Positions 14,142 to 23,360 are shown, numbered from the stretch's first letter. The stretch is DNA of 32,077 nt from Thermoplasmata archaeon (GCA_030037815.1 JASHPZ010000023.1:1-32077), one strand, 5' to 3'. Numbers and translations: made by a program. Notes: generated from the sequence alone by a model not told the origin.

Positions 14142-15458
14142 CTACGGCTTCGGGGCCTCTCCCGAGGCCGGCGGCTGGCGCCGACCGGCGGACGCCCGCC
14201 ACCCGACGAAGCCGAGCGCAGCCGCCGCGACGACGACCGCCGCGACCAGCGCCACGAGGAGCCCGCCGCCCAGACCCGTGGCCGACGCGGCCGCGCATCC
14301 GTTCTGAAGGCAGTTCGCCTGGCTCTCGGCCGCCGCGACGCTCATCGGCTGGGCGGTCACGGTGTTGCCCGGAGTCGGCGAACCGAGCGCCGCCGGCGCG
14401 ACTCCGCCGGCCGACGCGGCCACGGGCGCGCTCACGGTGGTCGTGCCGAACGTCGCCTGCGCGGCGCTGAGGCTCGAGACCGACACCGGCCCGGGCGTCA
14501 GGTAGAGCGTCTCGCCCGAGGCGATCGACGCGGCCCCCGACGCGACCGGCACCGACGGGCCGCCGCCGCCGAACAGGTCGAACCCGTGCGGCACGACGAT
14601 GAACCCGTCGTAGAGCTCGGCGCCGCCGTGGAGGATCAGCACGATCCCCGTCCGCGATTGGTGGTCGTGGAAGAGCCGCGGCGCGTCGACCTGGAATCCC
14701 GTCAGCGAGACCGGGGTCGTCGCGTTCCAGCTGCCCGACCGGGTCGCGTTCGCGCCGGACGTCGCATTCGGCCCGTGGGCGCTCCACGACGACGCGAACG
14801 ACCAGGAGGCGGCCGGGGTCGCGGTCGAAGTCGCGTTCCACGTGTGCACGCCCGAGAGGTTCAGCGGGATCAGGCCGAGCGCCGGGGCGAACTGCACCGA
14901 CACCTGGGCCGAGCCCGACTCGTTCACGAACTCGTCGTAGGCGTTCGCGCCGACCCGCGCGCTCAGCGACTGCGCCAGCGACGCGGTCGCGGACGCGGCC
15001 GCGTTCTCGAGGCCGAGCGCGGGGACCGAGCCCCCGTTCGCGTAGACGGTCGCGGCGTACGTCACGTTGGCGAACGCGACGTCCGCTTCGTGGGCCGACA
15101 GCCGGTACTGGGCGCTCGAGATCGGCCCGGTGTAGGTGACGTCCACCTGGACGCCCACCGTCCGCGCCTCCTCGAGCATCACGGTCGCGTTGGACGTGTT
15201 GGTCGCGGTGAACACGACGGTCCACCCGAACGACGCGTTCCAGGTCACGGTCGAGTTGCCGAAGGTCGACGTTCCGTTCGTCCAATTCATGCCCCCGTAG
15301 GCCCACTGCTGCGACGACGTGGAGTTCGTCCCCGCTGCAGAAGGCGCGGGCGCCGCGCTCGCGGTCCCCGAGAGCGCCGGGACCGCCGCCATCGCGGCGA
15401 TCACGAGCGCCACCCCGGAGAGGGCGAGCCAGCTCTTCGTTCTCGCGTTGTTCGCCAT
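14142..15458 (-). CDS. Secreted, C-terminally anchored surface protein
   Basis: This 438-residue protein starts with a classic signal peptide (basic ARTKSW, hydrophobic LALSGVALVIAAMAAVPAL, then small residues around TASAAPA). It ends with a hydrophobic helix (GLGGGLLVALVAAVVVAAAALGF) and a short Arg-containing tail. The exposed part is Ser/Thr/Asn-rich with many N-x-S/T sequons and beta-strand character. I do not recognise a domain; one Cys pair (NCLQNGC) lies just before the anchor. The frame allows a longer start at 15530, but ATG 15458 directly precedes the signal peptide and has a ggaaggaag ribosome binding site 2-3 bases upstream, with a TATA-like gttatctc near 15511-15518. It is probably part of the glycosylated cell envelope. 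Confidence 0.82.
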   Translation of the reverse strand: MANNARTKSWLALSGVALVIAAMAAVPALSGTASAAPAPSAAGTNSTSSQQWAYGGMNWTNGTSTFGNSTVTWNASFGWTVVFTATNTSNATVMLEEARTVGVQVDVTYTGPISSAQYRLSAHEADVAFANVTYAATVYANGGSVPALGLENAAASATASLAQSLSARVGANAYDEFVNESGSAQVSVQFAPALGLIPLNLSGVHTWNATSTATPAASWSFASSWSAHGPNATSGANATRSGSWNATTPVSLTGFQVDAPRLFHDHQSRTGIVLILHGGAELYDGFIVVPHGFDLFGGGGPSVPVASGAASIASGETLYLTPGPVSVSSLSAAQATFGTTTVSAPVAASAGGVAPAALGSPTPGNTVTAQPMSVAAAESQANCLQNGCAAASATGLGGGLLVALVAAVVVAAAALGFVGWRASAGRRQPPASGEAPKP

Positions 15459-15584
15459 CGCTTCCTTCCGACGGGGTTGACCCGCCAAGAGGTTCGAGCG
15501 GGCCCGGCCCGAGATAACTCCCTGTTCCACGAATCGACGAAACGGTTGGACGCTATGTCACGCCCTAGCACGGGGCGCGGCCCG

Positions 15585-16691
15585 TCAGCGGACGCGGCCT
15601 CCGCGGACGAGGACCCGGCCGTCGACGGAGAGCTCCGCGCCCCCCACCGTGAGGTACCCCAGGAAGTCGGATTTGTTCTTCCCGCCGAACCCGGCGTTCC
15701 CGCCGACGCCGAACGTCACGGCGCCGAGCTCCATCTCTTCGAGGCCCGGCGCGGTGCCGACGCCCGGCAGCAGCCCGACCTCGACGAACGACGGCCGGTC
15801 CTTCCCCTTCCCCGCGGTCCGGTACTCCGCGCGGAACGGCGAGCCGCCGCGCGAAAAGGAGGCGCGGACGAGCTTGCCCGCCCGGAATCTCCAGCGCCCG
15901 CCGACCTGCGGGAGCCCCTGGGCGGTCCCGACGCGGTTCGACACGATCTGGCCGTCGGCCGCGGAGTCGTCGACCGCGGCGTAGACCGTTCCGTCGGGGG
16001 CGTTCGTCATCATCCCGAATCGGGACTTCATCTCCTCGGGCGTGACCTCGCCGAGCGTCACGTGGACGGGGTAGTGGGCGAGCCGGAGCCGGAGGTCGGT
16101 GCCGTTCGCGTGCCGGATCCGCAGCTCCCGCCCCTTGGCGAGCGCCCGCTCGACCTTCTCCGCGTCCCGGCGCATCGTCGACGGGTCGCGCAGCGTAGCG
16201 TCGAACACTTCCTCTTCCCACGTCGCTCGCGACACGCCCCAGTGCCGCGCGTTCCGGCCCGTCGCGCGGGCGATCGCCATCCGCGCGCCGCGCAGACCGG
16301 CCTTGCGGGCCACCTCGTACCAGCGGCCGTTGAAGTCGGTCAGCGAGTTCTGGACCGCATCGGGCAACGCGCGGCGGCGCGCCATGTTCTCGGGCCCCCA
16401 GAAGTAGATGTACACGTCCGTCTCGGCGAGGGCGGCCCACTCGGCGTCGCTCGGTTGGCCGACCAGGTTCGCGCGCCCCTCGTTGACCGCCCGCCAGTAC
16501 GACCGCTCGTCCTCGTAATGGAGGAGCGGCCGGGCGCCCAGCCGGCGCGCCTCGCGGACGAATCCGGTCGCCCAGACGAGCGACGACGGATACGTCTCGA
16601 TCGTGACGTTCTCCTTCGGGCGGACGCGGAGTCGCTGCTTCAGTACGGCCCGGGCCATCCGGTCGGCGTTCTCGGCGGTCGCGAGCGGCAT
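15585..16691 (-). CDS. M29 aminopeptidase T-like protein that has lost metal ligands
   Basis: The 368-residue protein follows the architecture of the M29/COG2309 family (AmpS/aminopeptidase T): an N-terminal alpha/beta domain, then the C-terminal barrel. The metal-binding positions are mostly changed. The usual G-E-V-F glutamate is Asp in APDGTVYAA, the glutamate of E-L-G-I-G is kept in FVEVGLLPG, the histidine of H-I-A-L-G is missing in LGAVTFGVGGN, and the H-x-D near the C-terminus is replaced in KNKSDFLGYL. It is therefore unlikely to be a standard co-catalytic metallopeptidase. Its ATG at 16691 lies 22 bases after the urocanate hydratase stop, so the two form an operon, which hints at a role tied to histidine breakdown. 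The family call is good; the function is open. Confidence 0.72.
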   Translation of the reverse strand: MPLATAENADRMARAVLKQRLRVRPKENVTIETYPSSLVWATGFVREARRLGARPLLHYEDERSYWRAVNEGRANLVGQPSDAEWAALAETDVYIYFWGPENMARRRALPDAVQNSLTDFNGRWYEVARKAGLRGARMAIARATGRNARHWGVSRATWEEEVFDATLRDPSTMRRDAEKVERALAKGRELRIRHANGTDLRLRLAHYPVHVTLGEVTPEEMKSRFGMMTNAPDGTVYAAVDDSAADGQIVSNRVGTAQGLPQVGGRWRFRAGKLVRASFSRGGSPFRAEYRTAGKGKDRPSFVEVGLLPGVGTAPGLEEMELGAVTFGVGGNAGFGGKNKSDFLGYLTVGGAELSVDGRVLVRGGRVR

Positions 16692-16713
16692 GCCGCCGTC
16701 AGGAGTCGAAGGG

Positions 16714-18414
16714 TTATGGGGCTTTGCCGGCGGCCGGGTTCGCGGGGTCGAGACCGGGGACCCGGAATCCGGCGCGCGACGCGAGGGCGATCGACTCCGG
16801 ATAGCCCGCGTCCGCGTGGCGGGCGACGCCGATCCCCGGGTCGTTGTGGAGCACCCGGCCGATCCGTCGATCGGCCCCGTCCGTCCCGTCCGCCACGACC
16901 ACGAGTCCGGCGTGGATCGAGTTGCCGATCCCGACCCCGCCCCCGTGGTGGACGGAGACCCAGCTCGCCCCGCCCGCGACGTTCAGGAGCGCGTTGAGGA
17001 TCGGCCAGTCGGCGATCGCGTCCGACCCGTCCCGCATCGCTTCGGTCTCGCGGTAGGGGCTCGCGACGCTGCCGGTGTCGTGGTGGTCGCGCCCGATGGC
17101 GACCGGGGCCGCGAGCTCCCCGTCGTGGACGAGGCGGTTGACGAGGTGGCCGAACCGCTCCCGCTCGCCGTACCCCATGTAGCAGATCCGCGCGGGCAGT
17201 CCCTGGAAATGCACCTTCTCCCCGGCGAGTCGGATCCAACGGCACAGGTGCGCGTTGTCCGCGTACTCGGAGAGGATCATCCGGTCGATGCGCTGGATGT
17301 CCGACGGCTCGCCGCTCAGGGCGAGCCAGCGGAACGGGCCGCTCCCGACCGCGAACAGCGGTCGGATGTACCGCGGCACGTACCCGTGGATGTCGAACGC
17401 GTTCGCGACCCCGGCGTCCCGGGCCTGGGTCCGGAAGTTGTTCCCGTAGTCGAACGCGCGCGAACCCCGCCGCTGGAACTCGAGGATGGCGCGCGCCTCG
17501 TCCGCGATCGAGTCGCGGACGCGGGCGAGGTAGCCGTTGAGGTCCGCGGCGCGCGCCCGCTCCGCGTCGTCCACGGTCATCCCGCGGGGAATGTACCCGA
17601 CCCTAAGGTCGTGCGCGGCGGTCTGGTCGCTGACGATGTCCGGCGTGACGCCGCGCCGCACCAGTTCCGGGAAGACGTCGGCCGCGTTCGCGCAGAGGCC
17701 GACGGAGAGCGGCGTCCGCGACGCCACGGCGTCGCGCACCCACGCGATCGCTTCGTCCAACGACGCGGCCTGCCGGTCGAGGTAGGCGTGGCGGAGCCGC
17801 CGGTCCAGGGCCCGGGGGTCGACGTCGACGAACAGTCCGACGCCTCCCAGCATCGTGACCGCCAGCGGCTGCGCGCCGCCCATCTCGCCGAGGCCGCTCG
17901 TCAGCATCCACCGGCCCCGAAGGTCGGCGGCGTCGAACTCGAGACGCGCCAGCGACGCGAGGGTCTCGTACGTCCCCTGGAGGATCCCCTGCGTGCCGAT
18001 GTAGACCCAGCTGCCCGCGGTCATCTGGCCGTACATCGTGAGCCCGCGGGCCTCGAGGTCCCAGAAGCTCTCGTCGGTCGCCCAATGCGGGACGACGAGC
18101 GCGTTGGCGATCAGCACCCGCGGCGCGCCGGTGTGGGTGGGGAACACGCCGACCGGTTTTCCCGACTGGATCAGGAGCGTCTCCTCGTTCGACAGCTCCC
18201 GGAGGGCGGAGACGATGCGGTCGAACGACTCCCAGTCGCGGGCCGCCTTGCCCCGTCCCCCGTAGACGATCAGGTGGGCCGGGTCCCGCGCGACCTCGGG
18301 GTCGAGGTTGTTCATCAGGAGTCGCAGGGCGGCCTCCTGGTCCCAGCCCCGGCAGCTGCGCTCCGGGCCGCGGGGCGCCCGGACCACGCGGTCCGACTCG
18401 AGGGTCCGCACCAT
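16714..18414 (-). CDS. hutU: Urocanate hydratase (HutU)
   Basis: This enzyme converts urocanate to 4-imidazolone-5-propanoate with tightly bound NAD+, the second step of histidine degradation. The 566-residue length is full for the family (about 550-560). Clear signatures are [37 protein letters not shown], the nucleotide-binding [12 protein letters not shown], and [14 protein letters not shown] with the conserved cysteine at 411 (C410 in the Pseudomonas enzyme). The C-terminal [17 protein letters not shown] motif is intact. ATG 18414 lies about 28 bases after the TATA-like cttctatcc. No histidine ammonia-lyase, imidazolonepropionase or glutamate formimidoyltransferase gene is in the window, so the rest of the pathway must be elsewhere. 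It is followed in the operon by the M29-like gene. Confidence 0.96.
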   Translation of the reverse strand: MVRTLESDRVVRAPRGPERSCRGWDQEAALRLLMNNLDPEVARDPAHLIVYGGRGKAARDWESFDRIVSALRELSNEETLLIQSGKPVGVFPTHTGAPRVLIANALVVPHWATDESFWDLEARGLTMYGQMTAGSWVYIGTQGILQGTYETLASLARLEFDAADLRGRWMLTSGLGEMGGAQPLAVTMLGGVGLFVDVDPRALDRRLRHAYLDRQAASLDEAIAWVRDAVASRTPLSVGLCANAADVFPELVRRGVTPDIVSDQTAAHDLRVGYIPRGMTVDDAERARAADLNGYLARVRDSIADEARAILEFQRRGSRAFDYGNNFRTQARDAGVANAFDIHGYVPRYIRPLFAVGSGPFRWLALSGEPSDIQRIDRMILSEYADNAHLCRWIRLAGEKVHFQGLPARICYMGYGERERFGHLVNRLVHDGELAAPVAIGRDHHDTGSVASPYRETEAMRDGSDAIADWPILNALLNVAGGASWVSVHHGGGVGIGNSIHAGLVVVADGTDGADRRIGRVLHNDPGIGVARHADAGYPESIALASRAGFRVPGLDPANPAAGKAP

Positions 18415-18437
18415 CGTCCGGGTCAGGTCGGGTCGCG

Positions 18438-18446
18438 GATAGAAGG
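18438..18446 (-). promoter_or_regulatory. TATA-like box of the hutU operon
   Basis: The minus-strand sequence cttctatcc is centred about 28 bases before ATG 18414, so the transcript is predicted to be leaderless. Confidence 0.5.
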
Positions 18447-18478
18447 CTATGCCGCGGCGCCGCGCGGGCCGACCGAAC

Positions 18479-18487
18479 GGTATATCT
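18479..18487 (+). promoter_or_regulatory. TATA box of tRNA-Thr
   Basis: The box ggtatatct is centred about 36 bases before G1 of the tRNA, leaving room for a short 5' leader to be removed by RNase P. Confidence 0.5.
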
Positions 18488-18518
18488 CCGTCAGGCGCGA
18501 CTCCGGTGCGCCGGGAGC

Positions 18519-18591
18519 GCCGCCATAGCTCAGTCGGTAGAGCGGCTGATTTGTAATCAGCAGGTCGGGAGTTCGATCCTCTCTGGCGGCT
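18519..18591 (+). tRNA. tRNA-Thr(UGU)
   Basis: This is an intact 73-nt cloverleaf. The acceptor gccgcca/tggcggc pairs at all seven positions, the D-arm is gctc/gagc, and the anticodon stem gctga/tcagc encloses loop tttgtaa (anticodon UGU). The T-arm gggag/ctctc (one G-U pair) has loop ttcgatc. The discriminator is U73 and CCA is not encoded. No intron is present. Confidence 0.96.
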
Positions 18592-18612
18592 CGCCCGCCG
18601 CGTGCGGCCGCG

Positions 18613-21600
18613 CTACGACCGCCGGCGGCGCGCCACCAGCGTCACGGCGACGCCGACCCCGACGGCGAGCGCGGCGACCGACGCGAGGAGAACGGGCGCG
18701 TCCCGACTGGGGAGGAGCCCGAGGATCGACCCGCCCGCGCTGGAGGTAGCGCCGCTGGGAGTCGCCGCGAACGTGAGCGACACTCCAACCGGCGAACCGC
18801 CGACCGTCACGTTCCCGGAGTCGGGCGTCACGTTGTATCCGGCAAGGCCAGGCACGGAGAACGCGTACGTGCCGTTCGGAAGGGAGAGGGAGGTGGACGG
18901 GGAAGAGGCGTTCCACACGGTCCCCGCGAGGTCGACCGACCAGTTCGTCCCGGGCCCCAAGCCGGTTTCGGTGAACATCACCCGATACGTCGTCCGGTTC
19001 CATGCGAGCGACACCGAGACGTTCGAGCCCGCGACCGTGACGTTCGAGCGCGCCGGGGAGCCTCCCAGCTCCCAGCCGGGAACCGTGCCGACCACGGCGA
19101 GGTAGGTCCCGTTCGCCGCGAAGAACGTGATCGACCCGCCCGTCGTGCGGAGCGTGATGCCGTTCAGGGTGACGTTCCACGTGGTGCCGTTCGGGAGACC
19201 GACCGATGCGAACGTGACCGCGTAGGTGTCGCCCGCGAAGACGAGGTTCTCCGTGAGGCCGACCCCGGCGACCGTGAGGTTCCCCCCCGCAGGCAGCGTG
19301 GATTCGGTGTAGCCGGTGACGCCGCCGACCTGGTAGGCGTAGGTGCCGTTCGGCGCGTTGAACCCGATGGTGCCGGACCGATTCGTGGTCACATTGCTCC
19401 CCAGCACTCCCCCGAAGGTGACGTTCCAGAGGACACCGGCGGGCAGGCCCGACTCGACGAACTGGACGATGTACAACGGCGAGAAGAGGACCGTCACGGA
19501 CGCGCCCCCGCCGTCGACGACGACAGTGCCGCTCCCGAAGCTCGCGCGGTACTCGAACACCGGCGCGACCTGGTAGGCGTACGACCCGTTCGCGAGCCAG
19601 ACGGTCAGGGTCGACCGGTTGCCCGACGCGGCCGTCGACCCGACCGCGACCGACCACGCACTCGCCGCGGGGAGGCCGACCTCCGAGAACGACACCGGGT
19701 ACTCGGTCGTCCGCGTGAGCTGAGCCACGGTGTCGTTGCCCCAGTCGGCGACGAACATCTCGTCGAGCGCCCCGTCGTACGCGATCCCGGCGGGGTAGGT
19801 CCCGACCGGCAGGGAGACCGTGCCCTGGACCGAGAGCGAAGCGGGATCGATCACGGCCACGCTGTCGTTCTCGAATTCGGTGACCAGGAGGGCACCGGTG
19901 ACGGGGTCGACCGCGAGGCCGTCGGGCGACGGCCCGACCGGGACGGTCGCGAGCCAGCCCCCCGACGAGGCGTTGAACGCGTAGACGTCCGGGTCGCCGT
20001 CGATGTAATAGCCGGTCCCGGCGACGAACGCGTCCCCGCTGGCCGGATCGTAGAGTACGCTGCCCGGAAGTCCATGATCCGGAATCGTGGACGCCGCGAG
20101 GACGGAGCCGTTGGTCGGAGAGACCGCTTCAAACGTCTCGTTCAGGTTCCCTTCGGCCGACACGAGGAGCGTGCCGTCCGTGGGGTCGAACGCGAGCCCG
20201 AGCGGCAGGATCGGACCTAGAGGGATCGATCCGACGACCGAAAGATTGCCCGCCGCGACTTCGGTCACCACCCCGTTCGCGCTCGACGGCTCGATACCGG
20301 GCACGAACACCGTGTCCGTCTGTTGGTCCCAAGCGAGTGCGTTCGGGAACTCCGCAACCCCGATCGTGGCGACCACCGAGTCGCTGGCGCCCGAAATCAC
20401 GGACACTTCGGCGCTGGACGTATCGGCGACGAAGACGTCGTCGGTCGTCGGGTCGTAGAGGAGGGCCTGGGGATCGGTGGGAACGGGGACCGTGGCGATC
20501 ACCCGGTCCGTCGTCGGGTCGAGTACGCTCACGTTCCCGGAGCTCGCGACGAATAGAGTGTTGTCCGTGGAGTCGAACGCGAGCGCTTCGGGCCCGCCCC
20601 CGAGCGATTCGGTAGCGAACAGTTGACCGTCGTTGCTCGTGAGCTGCGACAGGGTGTCGGTGTCGTCGGTTAGCACCTGAATCGACGTGCCGTTGGCATC
20701 CGCGGCAAACGCCCACGGCGTCCCCGGGGTGGCGACCGTCGCGATCGCCGCGTCGGTCGACGCGTTGTAGACGTTCACATTGGGTCCGTTGGTGGCCAGG
20801 AGGACATCGTTCGTGACGGGATCGTAGGCGACAGGACCAGTCGGCAATTCTGTGGGACCTAAGGCGGCGAACTGCGCGAGCAATGCCCCACTCGAGCCGT
20901 TCACGACCCAGGTACCTTCCGGGCCCGGAAGGAAGACAGCGCCACTCTGGCTGTCGACCCCCACGCCCAAAAAATAGGGATCACCCATCGGGGGTCCCTC
21001 TTCACACCACGCCACAGTGGCTTTCGTGACGTTGAACGCGGCGACGCCGGTCCCGTCCTCGCCGACCGGGCCCTCGACGATCAGCCAGTCGTTGAGCGGG
21101 TCGACCGCCAGGTTCGTCGGCTGGTTTCCGCACGTCTCGTTCCAGTCGAGGAACGACGTCGCGTCGGTGGTGGCGTTGACGACCGAGACGTTGTATTGGT
21201 TGTAGAGCGGGCCGAACTCGTTGAAGCCGCCGGCGGCGTAGACGTCGTTCGTCGCCGCGTCGTAGGCGAGGGAGAGCGGCTCGAATCCGAGGTCGACCGT
21301 CTGGACGAGGGCCAAGGTCGTAGCCGAATACACATCAATCCCGAAGGGGTAGACCCCGACGTAGACCCAGTCGGTGGTCGGGTCCAGGGCGATCGCCGAG
21401 GGGTACGAGTCCCGGCCGGTCGGAATCGTCGCCACCACTTGGGGGGGCGAGCCCTGCACGACCTCCAGGGTCGATGGGAACTCCGTGATGAACGTGCGGT
21501 CGGTCGTCGGGTCGAACACGGCCTGGTCCGGGCTCGCGCCCGGATTCCCGAGCGGGATCTCGCTCCCGTACGTCCAGACCGAGCGTCCGGTCGAATTGTT

Positions 21601-21741
21601 CCCCGCCGACGCCGCGGCCACGACCGGGGCCGCTGCGGGATGGGCCGCCGTCGCGGAGGCGGGGAGAACGAGGACGGCCGTAAGGAGCGCCGTCACGACG
21701 CCCACGAGGAGGCTCCGCCCCGCTCGACTCCGTCGGTTCAC
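18613..21741 (-). CDS. Giant surface protein: YVTN beta-propeller plus four thermopsin-like repeats, C-terminal anchor
   Basis: This 1042-residue protein has an N-terminal signal peptide (RAGRSLLVGVVTALLTAVLVLPASATA) and about 13 propeller blades through residue ~640 (for example FDSTDNTLFVASSGNVSVLD and YDPTTDDVFVADTSSAEVSV). Four repeats of about 80 residues follow, each opening with Y-x-V-x-F-x-E-x-G-L-P-x-G-x-x-W-x-V and carrying an F-x-x-x-N-G-T-Y-x-Y/F-x-V block; similar repeats occur in thermopsin-type and other thermophile surface proteins. It ends in a hydrophobic helix (VLLASVAALAVGVGVAVTLVA) and a basic tail. N-x-S/T sequons are dense. The GTG start at 21741 directly precedes the signal peptide; cccttaaggg lies about 55 bases upstream, implying a short leader. 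It shares the propeller-plus-repeat-plus-anchor plan of the protein at the left edge but with different C-terminal modules. Confidence 0.87.
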   Translation of the reverse strand: MNRRSRAGRSLLVGVVTALLTAVLVLPASATAAHPAAAPVVAAASAGNNSTGRSVWTYGSEIPLGNPGASPDQAVFDPTTDRTFITEFPSTLEVVQGSPPQVVATIPTGRDSYPSAIALDPTTDWVYVGVYPFGIDVYSATTLALVQTVDLGFEPLSLAYDAATNDVYAAGGFNEFGPLYNQYNVSVVNATTDATSFLDWNETCGNQPTNLAVDPLNDWLIVEGPVGEDGTGVAAFNVTKATVAWCEEGPPMGDPYFLGVGVDSQSGAVFLPGPEGTWVVNGSSGALLAQFAALGPTELPTGPVAYDPVTNDVLLATNGPNVNVYNASTDAAIATVATPGTPWAFAADANGTSIQVLTDDTDTLSQLTSNDGQLFATESLGGGPEALAFDSTDNTLFVASSGNVSVLDPTTDRVIATVPVPTDPQALLYDPTTDDVFVADTSSAEVSVISGASDSVVATIGVAEFPNALAWDQQTDTVFVPGIEPSSANGVVTEVAAGNLSVVGSIPLGPILPLGLAFDPTDGTLLVSAEGNLNETFEAVSPTNGSVLAASTIPDHGLPGSVLYDPASGDAFVAGTGYYIDGDPDVYAFNASSGGWLATVPVGPSPDGLAVDPVTGALLVTEFENDSVAVIDPASLSVQGTVSLPVGTYPAGIAYDGALDEMFVADWGNDTVAQLTRTTEYPVSFSEVGLPAASAWSVAVGSTAASGNRSTLTVWLANGSYAYQVAPVFEYRASFGSGTVVVDGGGASVTVLFSPLYIVQFVESGLPAGVLWNVTFGGVLGSNVTTNRSGTIGFNAPNGTYAYQVGGVTGYTESTLPAGGNLTVAGVGLTENLVFAGDTYAVTFASVGLPNGTTWNVTLNGITLRTTGGSITFFAANGTYLAVVGTVPGWELGGSPARSNVTVAGSNVSVSLAWNRTTYRVMFTETGLGPGTNWSVDLAGTVWNASSPSTSLSLPNGTYAFSVPGLAGYNVTPDSGNVTVGGSPVGVSLTFAATPSGATSSAGGSILGLLPSRDAPVLLASVAALAVGVGVAVTLVARRRRS

Positions 21742-21848
21742 GACCCGACTCCGGCCCGTCGGAAGGGGTAGCCCGCGGGAGTACGTGTACTTTCCCTTAA
21801 GGGGTCGCGGACTCCCGCTCGTCCTTCGGCGGGCCGGGCCGGAACGTA

Positions 21849-21855
21849 GATATAG
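21849..21855 (+). promoter_or_regulatory. TATA box of the pilin gene
   Basis: The box gatatag is centred about 28 bases before ATG 21880. This decides in favour of that start over the in-frame ATG at 21862, which is only about 10 bases from the box. Confidence 0.55.
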
Positions 21856-21879
21856 CCCTCGATGCGCATTGATACGTCA

Positions 21880-22767
21880 ATGGCACCTGTGCGCCGGTGG
21901 CGTCGGTCCCGGCATCGCGGGGTGTCGAACATCATCGGCGTCATCCTCCTGGTCGCGATGACCGTGGTCGCCGGCGTCATCCTCTGGACGTTCCACATCA
22001 ACACCCCGCCGTCCGCGCCGTTCCTCACCTTCGCGATCAAGACCGGCGGCAGCAACCCCGTCTGGGGCGACCCGACCGACTGCCAGCCGACCGGGAACTG
22101 GTCGTACCCGTTGAACTCGACCGAGACGGGCGGCGGCGGCTACGGGCTCTGGGGCAACCTCTGGTTCGACGAGTGCTACCCGCCGGCCACGTCCGGGAAC
22201 TTCTCGTATCTCAACACGAGCCAGGTCCAGATCGTGTCGCACTCGCCGGCGAACATCCCGCTCGCCGACATCAACCTCACGTTCATCTGCAACAACGCGA
22301 GCTCGTCCGGCGGCCGCACGGTCCTGGTGCAGGGTTCGCTCGCCTCGATGACCTGGTTCCCGGGCTCGACCACCTCCCCAGCCGCGGACGCCCCCTACCT
22401 CGGATTCTGCGGGAACTTCGACGCGGGTGGCTACGGCGGCGGCTCGTACGGCACGCTCTACAACCGGCTCGGGATGTTCATCCCCATCGCGCAGAACCGC
22501 ACCGACCTCTCGAACGGGGACACGTTCCTCCTCTACATCCACAACGGCGGGTGGCCGGTCGATTACCAGTGCGTCGACCGTTCGCTCTACGGCTGCTACA
22601 CGAACGGCGGCAAGCCGGTGTTCGACACGGACGACTACCACGGCGCGCCCCCGTGGTGCTTCACAACGCCGGGCGCCTGCACGCTCTACCTGACCTACTC
22701 GGGCGATCCCGCCACGCTGCTCGCGACCATCCCCGTCTACTCGATGGCTCCGCCATCCGCGCAGTGA
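21880..22767 (+). CDS. Archaeal type IV pilin-like protein, large and cysteine-rich
   Basis: The N-terminus has the archaeal class III (pilin) signal: a strongly basic leader (RRWRRSRHRG) directly before VSNIIGVILLVAMTVVAGVILW, the hydrophobic helix kept in mature pilins (Pilin_N/DUF1628 type). A prepilin peptidase would cut near the R-G/V-S boundary. The mature part of about 270 residues is large for a pilin and contains eight cysteines (in TDCQ, DECYPP, FICNN, GFCGN, YQCVD, YGCYT, PWCFT and GACTL), enough for up to four disulphides, together with aromatic and Gly-rich stretches and N-x-S/T sequons. It may be a minor or adhesive pilin. ATG 21880 is preferred from the TATA spacing. It is divergent from the giant YVTN gene and followed by another anchored protein. 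Confidence 0.8.
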   Translation: MAPVRRWRRSRHRGVSNIIGVILLVAMTVVAGVILWTFHINTPPSAPFLTFAIKTGGSNPVWGDPTDCQPTGNWSYPLNSTETGGGGYGLWGNLWFDECYPPATSGNFSYLNTSQVQIVSHSPANIPLADINLTFICNNASSSGGRTVLVQGSLASMTWFPGSTTSPAADAPYLGFCGNFDAGGYGGGSYGTLYNRLGMFIPIAQNRTDLSNGDTFLLYIHNGGWPVDYQCVDRSLYGCYTNGGKPVFDTDDYHGAPPWCFTTPGACTLYLTYSGDPATLLATIPVYSMAPPSAQ

Positions 22768-22864
22768 GTCCGTTCCGCGGGCCGATCCCCCCCGCGCGAT
22801 ACCGGCGGGCGCCGGCCGTTCGGGCGGAAGGTTTACACCCGTCGGCCCCGCACTCCCGTCGGCC

Positions 22865-23350
22865 GTGAAGCTCTCGCTCGGGCGGGGCCGGCTCCTCCCG
22901 CTCGCGATCCTGGTCGTGGCGGTGTTCACCGCCTCGCTCTTGGTGCTGGTCGGCCTCGGGATCCTTGTCATCCCGACCGCGCCGAAACCGACCCTGCGGG
23001 TCCTCGGGGGCGACATCTGGATCGCGCAGGGGAGCACGTCGCACGGGGGCGGCTGGTTCGGTCCGTCCTACCTCAACATCACGACGCCGGCGGACGGCTA
23101 CCCCCTGAACGTCACGGTCGGCGGCTCGTTCGGCGTCTCGGTGACGCTCGACAACTTCGACACCGTGAGCCACACCGTCTATTCCGCGTCGGTCAACTCC
23201 CCGTTCCGGATCACCGGGACGTTCCCCACGCTGCCGTTCCCGGTGTCGGCCGGCACGGACAGTGGGGTGTTCCGGTTCACCGTGGCCGTGCCCGACTCCG
23301 CCGGCGCGGCGCTCTGGCTGAACCTGACGGTGAACGCTCTCACGCCGTAG
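22865..23350 (+). CDS. Small N-terminally anchored extracellular protein
   Basis: This 161-residue protein has one N-terminal hydrophobic helix (LLPLAILVVAVFTASLLVLVGLGILVI) after a short basic start. A beta-rich domain follows that looks Ig-like (FGVSVTLDNFDTVSHTVYSASV, then GVFRFTVAVPDSAGAALWLNLTV). It has no cysteines and no recognisable metal site. The helix has no cleavage-type end and probably stays as an anchor. GTG 22865 lies about 31 bases after gtttaca (22831-22837), so it probably has its own promoter. Its place directly after the pilin gene suggests an envelope or pilus-related role, by inference only. Confidence 0.7.
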   Translation: MKLSLGRGRLLPLAILVVAVFTASLLVLVGLGILVIPTAPKPTLRVLGGDIWIAQGSTSHGGGWFGPSYLNITTPADGYPLNVTVGGSFGVSVTLDNFDTVSHTVYSASVNSPFRITGTFPTLPFPVSAGTDSGVFRFTVAVPDSAGAALWLNLTVNALTP

Positions 23351-23360
23351 GGCGCCGAGG

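Noticed and set aside
13570-15306. A 578-codon minus-strand frame
   Set aside because: Crosses the Nudix gene and part of the surface-protein gene in another frame; compositionally biased.
16603-18528. A 641-codon plus-strand frame
   Set aside because: Antisense to urocanate hydratase, which is unmistakable.
18613-21741. Tandem DNA repeats or CRISPR array in the propeller gene
   Set aside because: Repetition is at the protein level (YVTN blades and 80-residue units) with diverged DNA; no constant direct repeats with unique spacers were seen.
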